Shown here one piece after another: positions 21,260 to 31,260 of a stretch of 64,000 nucleotides of DNA (position 1 is its first letter; each line of letters begins with the position of its first letter). The position numbers were made by a program, and so were the translations under genes. The stretch is taken from assembly GCA_022457155.1 (NCBI GenBank), contig JAJGOT010000211.1, forward strand, positions 418,001 through 482,000, in the 5' to 3' direction. The notes beneath the pieces are model-generated. The model was not told where the DNA came from and made no database searches. It worked only from the letters and a program-made list of their open reading frames with translations. This DNA is from Cladopsammia gracilis (taxonomy: Eukaryota; Cnidaria; Anthozoa; Scleractinia; Dendrophylliidae).

Positions 21260-22599
21260 GCCAAAACCATATTCAGTACCAGTCTTCCCCTAACTGGAGC
21301 TCGCTCTCCTGAATCCAACCAATCGCGATCCATCCATGGGTATAACATTGACAAGTGTATTACTCGGAATAAAATGTATGAAATGCTAAACGAAATTTGT
21401 GACAAATGTACACCATCCTGTTCCAAAACCCTCACCCTATCTCAGTAACCAAAAATAGGAGGAGGAGGACAGGGAAGGACAGGGAAGCAAGGGATAAAGA
21501 GAAGGGGGAGGGGGGAAGGGGACAGGGAGAAATGAAGTACCGGAACAGGGGACAAAGAGATCAGGGAAGAACTGATTGGCGCATCTCTTCCTGATGTATC
21601 CTGGATTCAAACAAACAAACTGAGATCGATAAACCCCAAGTCATATGATATGTAAGATGACTGACTTTCCTGTTAGCCTCGCCTTTTTAATTGTTCAGAC
21701 TTCAGTACAGTGGGCTTTCTCCGGATTCTCTAGATTTCCTTCCACCACAATTATGTGCCTTTTCTCTCTTACTGTACACTGAATATGAAACTAGTATGCG
21801 CCTCCACTGCCTGGAGCAAAATCATACAATATTTGTATGCAGATAAGTGCAGTTGGAAATTTAGATTCCACCTGAGTGAAACACGAGTGAAGCTAGACTT
21901 CCTATAAAAAGTCCTTTGCTTCTCATCTCCTGTCTGGTAGTCCCGGTGAGAAGACGAGTTGCCTCCGTCTCTCTTGCAGTTTGGATCCCCGTTTGTAGGA
22001 TGTTTTTCAAAGATTTCCGACTAGCACCCCCGTCATTTTTAAATGGGAGTCCTCCCGGGTTTGTATCCCAAGAAAAATATCCTGTTCCAGGCATTCAGAT
22101 AGTGGGGAGAGATGGATTGGGGGCACGCGAAGGAAAAATATCGGTGAGTGTTGCGCGCCGGTTTTTAGCCGCTTCCCGGCACCACCATCCCAACGCCTGG
22201 AACAGGCTACAAGGAAAAACATTACAGAGCTGGACTTGTGGATAAGTTTCAATGAAAGATAGTAAAAAACAGTGTTTCCCTATTATATCTAAAAGGACTA
22301 TTAGTTCGAATTTCAATAAACTGGGTCCTCGCCTCTCTCTCCTCCAGGCTCGCTTGCAGTTTGCACCCACAGGGCCGCACATAGCGGGAGCAGAGGGGGG
22401 CAGTTGCCCCCGCCAGGAAAACTAAATGTTTTTTTTTCTAACATAGTGTTTGATTTTGCTGGGCTATTTCTTGTCCAACTAGAAACCCCTGTGAAGGTGT
22501 GTGGAGTTTGCCCCCGCAGACAAAGAATGCTAGGTACGGCCCTGCCCCCAAAAAGAAAGATAGTTGGCAGTGTTTCCCTAAAGCCTGGTTTCCATATGA
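21260..22599. other. intergenic between PHF10-like promoter and repeats, no gene
   Basis: A purine-rich patch of GGAGG and GGGAGAA at 21460-21560, a terminal piece of the 16.2-kb MITE family at about 22018-22055, and a GGGCCGCACATAGC-like dispersed sequence near 22370. No convincing coding sequence. Confidence 0.55.
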
Positions 22600-22765
22600 T
22601 CGCTACGATCGCTGCGATCGCTGAAAAACGTTCAGCGCTTGTAGCGAAATGGACTAAGCCACTCTCCATACTTTCAACATAATCGCTACGATCGCTGATA
22701 AGTGGCTTAGTCCATTTCGCTAGAAGCGCTGAACGTTTTTTCAGCGATCGCAGCGATCGTAGCGA
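22600..22765. mobile_element. MITE-like inverted repeat rich in CGATCG
   Basis: The left arm starts TCGCTACGATCGCTGCGATC and is matched inverted by a right arm ending CGCAGCGATCGTAGCGA; about 63 bp per arm around a 37-bp spacer. Flanked on the left by AAAGCCTGGTTTCCATATGA. Confidence 0.88.
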
Positions 22766-22814
22766 GGACTGCTAGTTCTTAACTGTGGTGTATAGCTTAT
22801 ACACAGTTTATTTT

Positions 22815-22985
22815 TAACTCTTCGCGCGCAATTGTAAATTTAACATATTTAACTATTATAGCGCGAAAGCGCGCGTGATATCGCCTAATTCTTAGCCGAC
22901 GAGGCCGTAGGCCGAGTCGGCTAAAATTTGGCAATATCACGCAAGCTTGAGCGCTATAATAGTTTTATAATTCAACACATTGATA
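22815..22985 (+). repeat. dispersed element with GCGCGCGTGATATCG, copy 1
   Basis: Shares TTAGCCGACGAGGCCGTAGG, AATATCACGC and TTATAATTCAACACATTGAT with an inverted relative spanning about 26375-26680. Confidence 0.75.
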
Positions 22986-23011
22986 ACAAAGCACAGTTCT
23001 TCGTATTTTGT

Positions 23012-23347
23012 AAAGCCTGGTTCACACTAGCGACATAACGGCGAGGTCACGCAAATTCAAAACACGACGTATATCGATGTTTTATGTCACCAGTGTGAGC
23101 AACACAATAATAGCAACATAATAACATGGACATAATGACATAAGGAAAAAACTGATCTTTTCTTTATGTCACTATGTCCATGTTCTTTAATATGTCGTTT
23201 AATATGCCGTTATGTCGTTTAATATGTCGTTTAATATGTCGTTATGTCGCTAGTGTGAACCTAGCCTCAGTACGCAGACGTCCTTAGGGCTCGTCACGTG
23301 ACGAGCCCTAAGGACGTCTGCGTAGGAGGCTAGTGTGAACCAGGCTT
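23012..23347. mobile_element. MITE with GCCTGGTTCACACTAG TIRs, copy 2, carrying an insertion
   Basis: The ends are AAGCCTGGTTCACACTAGCG and the inverse TAGTGTGAACCAGGCTT. The interior matches the copy at 18667-18833. The right TIR is interrupted by the 71-bp element at 23262-23332. Confidence 0.85.
23262..23332. mobile_element. 71-bp palindromic element with 9-bp target-site duplication
   Basis: Ends TAGCCTC and GAGGCTA; the core at 23271-23324 is a perfect 54-bp palindrome centred on CACGTG. Flanked by direct repeats GTGTGAACC at 23253-23261 and 23333-23341. Inserted in the right TIR of another MITE. Confidence 0.88.
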
Positions 23348-23384
23348 AACAAACTTTCTCAAACTCATTAATAAATCATTATTA

Positions 23385-23672
23385 ATTAGTCGTGAAGGAG
23401 ACCTTTGGTGACCGTGCCTTAGCTCATTCCGGACCATTTCTGTGGAACAAACTGCCGCTTGAAATTCGAAACATGCAGTCAAAGTGTAGCCATCTGTTTT
23501 TAAGTCAAAGCTAAAGACGCATCTGTTCAAGCGGGCTTACAATTTGTTTTAGTGCTTTTAACATTTTTATATTTTTAATATTTTATCGTTTTATCGTTAA
23601 TTGTAAAGCGCTTTAGAATATTTTTATAATTTTAGCGCTTTAGAAATGTTAATTATTATTATTATTATAAAA
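23385..23672 (+). pseudogene. 3' end of a non-LTR retrotransposon (CR1/L2-like ORF2 tail)
   Basis: Reads TFGDRALAHSGPFLWNKLPL then EIRNMQSKCSHLF, the conserved GDRAF..W..LP..IR signature at the C-terminus of CR1/L2-type reverse transcriptase ORFs. The frame is then lost in the usual KLKTHLF region. It ends in an (ATT)n tail at about 23652-23668, as expected for such LINEs. Confidence 0.75.
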
Positions 23673-23771
23673 TACAAAGGAAATTAACGTTTAATGAGTG
23701 TTTGGAAATCAGATGAAACACTCCTCATTTTTGCATCCTTAATTTCTCCTTCTAAAATCATTTTGAGAAGT

Positions 23772-23935
23772 TATATCAAACATTCGACACAGTATTTCAT
23801 CATAAGATCAAACACCTCGAAGTTCGCCAAAAATAAAAAATAAAATACTCCGCTGCGAGTCGTATTTTCAACTCTCTTCTCAGTGTTTGATCTTGTGATG
23901 AAACACTGTGTCTCATGTTTGATATACTACTTACA
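23772..23935. mobile_element. MITE-like inverted repeat, AAACACT type
   Basis: ATATCAAACATTCGACACAG at the left is matched inverted by CTGTGTCTCATGTTTGATAT at the right, with a further paired segment TTTCATCATAAGATCAAACA. A related element lies at 42101-42243. Confidence 0.8.
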
Positions 23936-24013
23936 CTCCTGTGACAAACATGAAGCGCGTCGCGGTGTAATTTTTTATTTTGCTATACCAAGAGTTCAAG
24001 GGAAAGTTTGCTA

Positions 24014-25252
24014 TTAGAAAAATTTTAACTGAGGGTGAGTTTCAAGAAGTGGTATCATGTCAGTCCATAGTTTCTGGCTCGTATCATTCAAAAGACGCTC
24101 TGAGTTATTAACGGATATGTATCCCATTTGTTTCATAAGGGATCTACATTTTTTCTCAACCTCAGTTACCAGCGAAAGTTCTAGACCAGATCTCCAGGCT
24201 TCGATTCTCTCAACGTCTTCCTTAGATATAACGAATACATCGTGTATATGAGGTTTCAGGGCGGGGGATTTACCTTTATGAATCCAATTACTAATTGAGG
24301 TGACCATGGGAAGACCGGTGAAATTGTACAAACGGAACACTGCTTTTGACAAATCGCTAACAATGTCTTCATAACGAACGAGAATGTAGCGGTTTTTAAA
24401 CCAGTTAGGCCATACCCTATTTACGTAGTTCAAATTTTTCACGACACTTGAGCATAAGATGTCTGCATTGCGCTTTATAATTGCTTTTCCTTCACGAGTT
24501 ATGTTTGTTGGAGTGATCAGTTCTACCTTAGGCGCGTTCGGCAGGTGAAACATTCTTCTAATTAATGACGATATAACAGCTCTAGGATCCCTGACAAGGT
24601 GGATGATCAAACAGTCAAATTGACTGGGCTCAGAACTGCAGAGCTTCGGGAGTTCACGTATTCCAATTTCTCCTGGAAGTCTGTTTTGCATTATCTTTGC
24701 AACCGTGATTCTACGCACCCGTGAGTTACAAACTTCTCTTATTGATTCCTTGGTGAATTGTGTTGTTGGGCTTCTCCATGCGAGGAAATCCAGTGTTTTC
24801 TTCTTTCTCAACCAAGCCGGAAAAGCGTTGTCGACCGTACTATTTCCTTGAAACCTGCACGTGAATAAGTCCCGAAGCAGGTTCAAAAAGTCAATTCTGT
24901 AAGCGCTTTCTGCTTTCTTATCTAAGACAGTCCAATCCCCCATTTTGGGATCTCCGTACACCGTTCTCCTTAACTCACGCAGAGGCTCTAAAATATAAAA
25001 AACTTCTGGATGAAAATTGAAAACGTTCCCGACAAACGTTGAGCCAGAACTCATATGCGTCAATATGATCACATTCAACCTTGCTTTGTTGTTGTTGTTG
25101 TTGTTGTTAAGTTTGCCTTCCGTCATATTTGATCCAGTCTTCCAGGTCCGCGTATTAGTCTTGTCCCAGGTACTGAGCATGCGCAACATCAGAAAAGCGA
25201 CGATGAACAAAACTATCCAAACTCTTCTGTGTAGAATTCTGTAGTAATTCAT
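24014..25252 (-). CDS. Golgi carbohydrate sulfotransferase (GlcNAc/Gal/GalNAc 6-O-type)
   Basis: A single-exon frame of 412 residues, normal for the CHST1-7 family (Sulfotransfer_1). These enzymes move sulfate from PAPS to sugar hydroxyls on glycans in the Golgi. Seen: a short cytosolic tail, a hydrophobic signal anchor at about 11-26 (VWIVLFIVAFLMLRML), a stem with a seven-asparagine run (49-55), the PAPS 5'-phosphosulfate loop THMSSGSTFVGNVF (65-78), the EPLRE motif nearby, and the 3'-phosphate motif HLVRDPRAVISS (218-229). NMT at 42 and NST at 137 are possible N-glycosylation sites. The Met was chosen because it precedes the anchor at the expected distance. The exact acceptor sugar cannot be told from sequence alone. 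It is divergently placed to the small open frame at 25283. Confidence 0.9.
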   Translation of the reverse strand: MNYYRILHRRVWIVLFIVAFLMLRMLSTWDKTNTRTWKTGSNMTEGKLNNNNNNNKARLNVIILTHMSSGSTFVGNVFNFHPEVFYILEPLRELRRTVYGDPKMGDWTVLDKKAESAYRIDFLNLLRDLFTCRFQGNSTVDNAFPAWLRKKKTLDFLAWRSPTTQFTKESIREVCNSRVRRITVAKIMQNRLPGEIGIRELPKLCSSEPSQFDCLIIHLVRDPRAVISSLIRRMFHLPNAPKVELITPTNITREGKAIIKRNADILCSSVVKNLNYVNRVWPNWFKNRYILVRYEDIVSDLSKAVFRLYNFTGLPMVTSISNWIHKGKSPALKPHIHDVFVISKEDVERIEAWRSGLELSLVTEVEKKCRSLMKQMGYISVNNSERLLNDTSQKLWTDMIPLLETHPQLKFF

Positions 25253-25282
25253 TGTCTGTATAAATTAAGATACAATAGTTTT

Positions 25283-25501
25283 GTGACTAGAATTTTAAGA
25301 TATAGAGATGACAAACTCTTTCGAATGGCAATTCTCGACAGTAACCAGCTTCGTTTCCAAGACTTACCGATCGTAGAAAAATATAGAAAAGACTGCTGGG
25401 GGAATTATACAAAGATAGGAGAACCAGCCAACCTCACCCTATATCAGGCTCTCAGACTGATTGGACACGAGTTCAAAGGCGAGTGCGAATGCCAAAACTG
25501 A
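25283..25501 (+). CDS. unrecognised small open frame
   Basis: 72 codons, from MTRILRYRDDKLFRM to GHEFKGECECQN. The composition looks protein-like (IVEKYRKDCWGNYTKIGEPA, then NLTLYQALRLIG) and the frame stays open at both sides of the Met, so it could be an exon or a fragment of a larger gene. I do not recognise the family. It starts 31 bp from the sulfotransferase start on the other strand. Confidence 0.35.
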   Translation: MTRILRYRDDKLFRMAILDSNQLRFQDLPIVEKYRKDCWGNYTKIGEPANLTLYQALRLIGHEFKGECECQN

Positions 25502-26076
25502 TATTATTCTTATTTAACTCTTCCCGTTGTCGTTATCAAATGTGTAACTGAACTGCACATTACCTACCTTTCCTACGCGCCGCCTTCTTTGAGATGCAAA
25601 AGACGTAACAATAACTTTTAAACGTAACATACTTTCAAAACCTGATGCCTTCAACGTTTATTGTAAATGACTGAAAATCAATGCGGCTTGCGAGTACAAA
25701 AACTACGTGACGCAAATTTGAAATTCGTGCGCGCGCAAAACGTGAACCACTAGAAATTTGCATTTTTGGAAACAACAGACGTTTTGTGACTAGCGCAAAA
25801 AAATGTGAGATTTTTTACTTCGGTTTCAGGCGAGAAAGTACAAAGGTTTCGGGGTATTTAGCTTGAGGGCTTAAGTTGTGCTAATTGTGCATTATACGCC
25901 TGAACTTTTCCACTCTTCTAGCTCATAAATATCGGACTTACTGCTTGTGCCTGTCGCTTCTACTTTCTGCGACATGAAAATTTGTTGCGCGCGCAGTTGG
26001 TAATAGGCGCAACATCAGGGCTGCAACCTTGTTGCGTGATTTTTGTTACCCGCCTATTACTTCACCTGAAGGCCAG
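25502..26076. other. intergenic, no gene
   Basis: AT-rich; nothing recognised. Confidence 0.6.
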
Positions 26077-26350
26077 TTTAAACACAGGTGAACCAAGCAC
26101 AATATGCGAGTAGGGAAACTGGGTACTAGAATTGAGCTTTGTTTAGCTTTGTTTTGCTTTGCAACATTTGCGAAAATTTCTGCACGAAATTTATAACTTT
26201 TCTCTTAAAAAGTACAAATACTTTTTAAGAGAAAAGTTATAAATTTCGTGCAGAAATTTTCGCAAATGTTGCAAAGCAAAACACAAAGCTCAATTCTAGT
26301 ACCCAGTTTCCCTACTCGCATATTGTGCTTGGTTCACCTGTGGTTTAAAC
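26077..26350. mobile_element. near-perfect 274-bp palindrome
   Basis: Starts GTTTAAACACAGGTGAACCA and ends with its inverse, GGTTCACCTGTGGTTTAAAC. The arms (about 130 bp) meet around AAGTACAAATACTT with only a few differences, such as one 10-bp TTTAGCTTTG block present only in the left arm. Such high identity suggests a recent fold-back insertion or ongoing gene conversion. Confidence 0.93.
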
Positions 26351-26374
26351 CGATTTTGCGCAATATTTATCTTG

Positions 26375-26680
26375 CTGAATATTCAGAATTATAATTCAAC
26401 ACATTGATACACTGCCCAAATATGGTAAAAAAGTTATCGATATACGCTATGTCTTCATGACGTATATCCAACGATGAAGGTAAATTTCGCATTTTGCAAG
26501 AAAATGCAAAAATGACGGACCGGCCTCGATATTTTTTCTTCAAACTGTGCTTTGTTATCATTGTGTTGAATTATAAAACCATTATTGCGCTCAAGCTTGC
26601 GTGATATCGACTAATTTTAGCCGACGAGGCCGTAGGCAATATCACGCGCGCTTTTGCGCTTTTATAGTTAAAGATTTTCT
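26375..26680 (-). repeat. dispersed element with GCGCGCGTGATATTG, copy 2 (inverted)
   Basis: The reverse complement shares CCTACGGCCTCGTCGGCTAA and GTGATATTGCC with 22815-22985; it carries an extra 26400-26570 segment bounded by AATTCAACACATTGAT and its inverse. Confidence 0.7.
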
Positions 26681-26689
26681 TTATTTTCA

Positions 26690-27182
26690 ATACCTAACGT
26701 CTTGTTCTTCACAGTTAATTTGAGGAAGACTTGTTCATATTAACCAGCTTACCAGGTCTGTTTCGCTTCGAATCTTTAAATACCCAGTGTTCCAAAACTA
26801 CCCTTGCAAAAAATGATTTAACTAAGCAAAGTTAACTACAACCAAAGACAAAAGTGTTGGGAAGGTTCCTTGTTTTCCTCCCCACTCCCCCCTCATCCCC
26901 CCTCTTCCAAAGTTGCGGTTAACACAAATACTTACCTTACACTGTCTTTTGAATAGACGTCTTCAACATTGGATTTGGGGGAGAAGGGGGCTGTAAAAAG
27001 CGTTGCGCGAGGCTTTAATTGAGCTGAAACCCAAAGGTAGTGTCATTTTTTAGCGTTTTACAAGCCTTCCCAACTAATTTTGTCTTAGGTTGTAGAATCG
27101 TTGACCAGTGAAGTAAAAATTTTGATTTTTTTTAATAGTTTGTTACGTGTTTCGGTAAATGACAACATCAGCAACAAGAACC

Positions 27183-27213
<31 letters not shown>

Positions 27214-28379
27214 GTTTATTAGCATTCCCAATTTACATATGGTATAGCCTAAACAAAAATAAAGTAATATAAGTAATAAGTAATAGTAATATAACAAATA
27301 ACAGGTCGGTTAAATTAAGTAATATTTTTAACTGATCGCAGTGGGCCCTTGTCCAGTGGTACAAGTGACTCTTAATTCGAATGCTTGAAATATATAATAT
27401 CCTAGTTTTCTGCAAATGAAAGGATCTACATTATTAAATAGAAATATAATTTTGTTGTGATCAGTTAATACATCATAGTTGGAATAATTAAGGTTGATGT
27501 CATGCATCACTGTTTGTCTAATATCTTTGTATCAATTGCAGTACAATAGAACAATACAGTACACAACAACAATACAGTAACACGTGGTCGGCGTGAAATA
27601 TAATCTTAAGCCTCCCACCCTCAGCACCCCACCCACCCACCCTCCCCTCCCTCATTGTCTCCTTCCAGACTAAGAGTCCGAGTTGTTAGGGGTAAAATTC
27701 CTGTGCTAGAAGGAAGGAAATCTAAGGTACGAAAATCGTTCTTAGTTGCCGTGAAAGATGGAATCATCAATTCGCGGTTCAGTTGTACAGACCTGACTGA
27801 CTGTTTTCGGACGTTGATCAGTACTCACGGGATCAAAAGGATTAATCTATTTATAACATGAGACACATTACTGCACGACTTTCATGTAATAATAATGATT
27901 TTGATGGTCAAATAGCAAAAATTTGCACCAGAAATGAGAGATTCTCATAGAAACAAACTCCCATAGTTAGTCTTAAAGTTTGATGTTTAATCTTGCACAT
28001 TTTATGAACATAAGGTTATCACGCATCTTACTTCCCCCACACAGATTTCGTTCTTGCTCATCTTTCTTTATTGGCCGCCTCACCCCGAGTGTCGGCTTCG
28101 CAGCAGGATAACATTAACCTTACAAATTGTGAAAAATCCCACATCTCACTATCCAATTGAAAAATATTTAAAAAATGAAACAGTATCAGTGGAAAATTCA
28201 GTATCTCAGTAGCTTTCATTTGAACCAGTGACGGTGGATCCAGATTCCATTGCAAGGAAGTTCCAGGAGTGAATGGAGGGCGGGGGGTGGGGGTGCGGGG
28301 GGTTTTGCTGGGGGAAGGGAGGGGGTGAAAATCTTAAAGACTGAAAAAGATTTCGCCCCCGTGAGGCCTTATGTTTTAC
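26690..28379. other. intergenic, no gene
   Basis: Contains an (AAC)n run at 27182-27213 followed by AAGTTTATTAGCATTCCC, probably a reversed retroelement tail, and a G-rich stretch at 28270-28325. No coding signal was accepted. Confidence 0.6.
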
Positions 28380-28870
28380 CAAGACGAAACAATTTTATTT
28401 GAATGGTCACTATTTAGGTTTTTATTTACAGATTCAAAAGTTGTTACCATCGATCTTGCACAGCATAACAGGCATGAAACAGTACCACAGGAAAGTACTG
28501 CTCATTAAACTTTAGGATTTTATCCCGGCACAGACTCAAAAGTTATATGAGAACCACCTTGATTGTACGGCATAATGTACATTACCACAGGGAAGTATTG
28601 CCATGCCTAAATCGGAGATTATACTCAAATACCATGTGAATAATCACACTTTAAAGGACTTCATCCACCGTCAGTCGCAAACGTTATAGAGTCACTTATG
28701 ATAAACTCTGAGTACCACAAGAATGTATATACTATAGCATGCACCTTAGCATTTCATACAGCCTCAAACAAGCATTCGTTGTTATAAAACAGCACCAGCA
28801 CTAAAGTACCGCTTAATAAGTTTCACTTGAATAGTGACACTAACGTCAGTATGCAGTGGCTTATAACTGA
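28380..28870 (-). repeat. 106-bp repeat family, degenerate block
   Basis: Diverged units with ATTTGAATGGTCAC, CAGACTCAAAAGTTAT and CACAGGAAAGTACTGCTC. Spacing is irregular because of indels. Confidence 0.7.
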
Positions 28871-30110
28871 AGAGCTATCAACTGAAAGGATATTGTGGAG
28901 ACCCCCATGGTCGAACTAATTAACGGCCGTATGTACAATCGATTCTAGCTAACTGACAAACAATGCATTGGTTACATTCTTTTATTTAATTTGTATTCAC
29001 GGTACATGGATTAAATATTGAATGTAAAAATGGCTAAATCTGACTTGAAGGCTGAGAAATCATGCTTAAAGAACTTTATAATTAACTAGTAAGTGATGGA
29101 ATCCATTTTTTCCTTCCATTCACGGGAAATTAACCTATCACTGCCCTCCCAGCCTGTTATAACACGATTAGTCTTCAGACACGTTATCTACCGCCCAATG
29201 GGTTGATACCAATCTCACGTAAAAGGAGTTTGTCCGAGCCTTGGCGCATTTTATTTTGGTCACATGTACACAGTCTCTCATCAGTGTAAGACAATTCAGG
29301 GGCGTAGCCAGCCTTTAAGCCATTAAGCTCGGGCTAAACAGAAATTTTTTTTCAGCAGCCGAAAGGTTATTTCTTCTACTATTTTAGTTGAATACTCACT
29401 GTTCAATAGTGAAGTCCGCCATAAAAACGCTTTGGCAAAGAAACTAGTCATGACTTTCAAAACAATATCATAAAAAAACGCTCAAAGGTTGCATTCCTTG
29501 TCAGTTATTTATAGCCATACGCCATTATCATCCAGCTCGCCAGATAAAACTGTACCCCTAACAAATGTTTTTTTGGCTTTTTATTGTGACAGATCCAATA
29601 AAGATATACCTTATAAGTGGCTAAGATGATTTTTGTGGCTGAAATGGTTATTGACAAATAAAAAAGGTCAATGTATGCGTTGTTTTACTACTTAATAGTT
29701 TCTTTGAAGGAATAAGTCGTGGGCATAGCTAGAAATGGCATTTCCGAGCATATATAAATTTTAAACCCCCTCTTATCTAAATTTCAGACCTCCCTAAACT
29801 GTTAAGAGCTTAGAAGCTGTATTTCTTCTTTGGTGCTTGCCAGATGAAAAATCCTAACCACGCCCTGGCCAGTAAGCTAAGGTAGAAGTCAAATTTTTAA
29901 AGCTGACTGACTGGTTGGTTCCGCTGGCTTTGGATGCACGCTACCGTCGTAACCTTTTAACTCCCGAGAGTGTGGTTCAAGTTTAAAATAAAGTAAAAAT
30001 ACCTCAATTATCGTTGAAAAGAAAGCTACTGAACAGTTCTTTCCTTTCGTAGTGTTATGCGCCTCGATATATCGATAAGTCTATACATGGTGGTTCTAAC
30101 CTTGGTGTCG
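28871..30110. other. intergenic, no gene
   Basis: A possible transposon runs from CAGGGGCGTAGCCAGC at 29299 to CTAACCACGCCCTG near 29854-29867, but no target-site duplication was seen. Otherwise nothing recognised. Confidence 0.5.
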
Positions 30111-30480
30111 GTGGCCGGAAACCCTAAAGTGTGACCATTATTCTAGTTTCCCATGGTAATGTTATAATTATGCTGTACAGTACAATGTGGTTCTAACTTT
30201 TGAGGTCTGTGGATGAAATCCTAAACTGTGACCTTTCAAATGAAAGCTACTGAGCAGTACTTTCCCGTGATGCTGTTTATTGTATGCGCATGCTGTACAA
30301 GGTGGTTCTAACTTTTGAGTCTGTGGATGAAATCCTACAGTGTGACCATTCAAATGAAAGCTATTGAGCAGTACGTTCCTGTGGTACTGTTTATTGTGCT
30401 GTACAATGTGGTTCTAACTTTTGAGTCTGTGGATGAAATCCTAAACTGTGACCATTCAAATGAAAGCTGTTGAGCGTGAG
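30111..30480 (+). repeat. 106-bp repeat family, 3-4 units
   Basis: Units with GTGGTTCTAACTTTTGAGTC, GTGGATGAAATCCTA, GTGACCATTCAAATGAAAGC and GAGCAGTACTTTCC. Related to the 88-bp family by a shared core, but with an extra segment like TTATTATGCTGTAC. Confidence 0.88.
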
Positions 30481-31074
30481 CAGTACTTTCCTGCATGTGC
30501 TTCTTATCTTAGCTGTTATAATTAAAGTGTTAATTCAGTATGCTGTACATGGTGTAAAATACGACTTCTTCGCACTTTCATTCTCTAAAAAAACGGAGGC
30601 TGTTTTTGTTATATTGTCTATAAACAAAACCTTGCCGGTGAATCAGTGTCCGATAATCATCCAGATACCGCGTTGATTTATGATTTAACATATCACCGCA
30701 GTTTGCGGCCGCGTTTTCCGCAAACAAAGCTAAAATAACAGAAGGTTTGGATCATAAAAAAGGTTATTAAAAATAGGAATTCGAGCATCGTTAACGATGA
30801 AATGATTTGCCATTTTCCTGATGTTATCGTCTGGAAGGCGTGTTTCTCTTCTAAACTTAGTTCAGGCGTGTGTTATCATTTCCGAACTTGGCAATCTAGT
30901 ACCGTGTCAGCACTCGACGGTCGCATAGTGTCTCCGGGACCATGATGGCTGAACGATGATCATGCATGACCTCTCTTTTAGACAAGCTTTGCCCGAGATG
31001 TAGCCTGTGAAAGCAGACGTTTTTTTTTTTTCGACAGCAGTTTTAAAACATCTCGTATAGCATACTGATTTAAC

Positions 31075-31260
31075 AGTAGCACGGGAAAGTACTGCTCAAC
31101 GGGCTTTCATTTGAATAATCACAGTTTATGATTTCAACAACAGACTCAAAAGTTAGAACCACCTTGTACAGCATAATAAACAGCGCCATAGAAAAGTACT
31201 GCTCAGTAACTTTAAATTGAATGGTCATACTTTAGGATTTCATCCGCTCTCATTTTCATT
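31075..31260 (-). repeat. 106-bp repeat family, 1-2 units
   Basis: Contains CAGACTCAAAAGTTAGAACC, ACCTTGTACAGCATAATAAA and GAAAAGTACTGCTCAGTAAC. Confidence 0.85.

Noticed and set aside
29299..29867. Transposon with CAGGGGCGTAGCCAGC start
   Set aside because: The opposite end is only loosely inverse and no target duplication was found; mentioned only within the intergenic entry.
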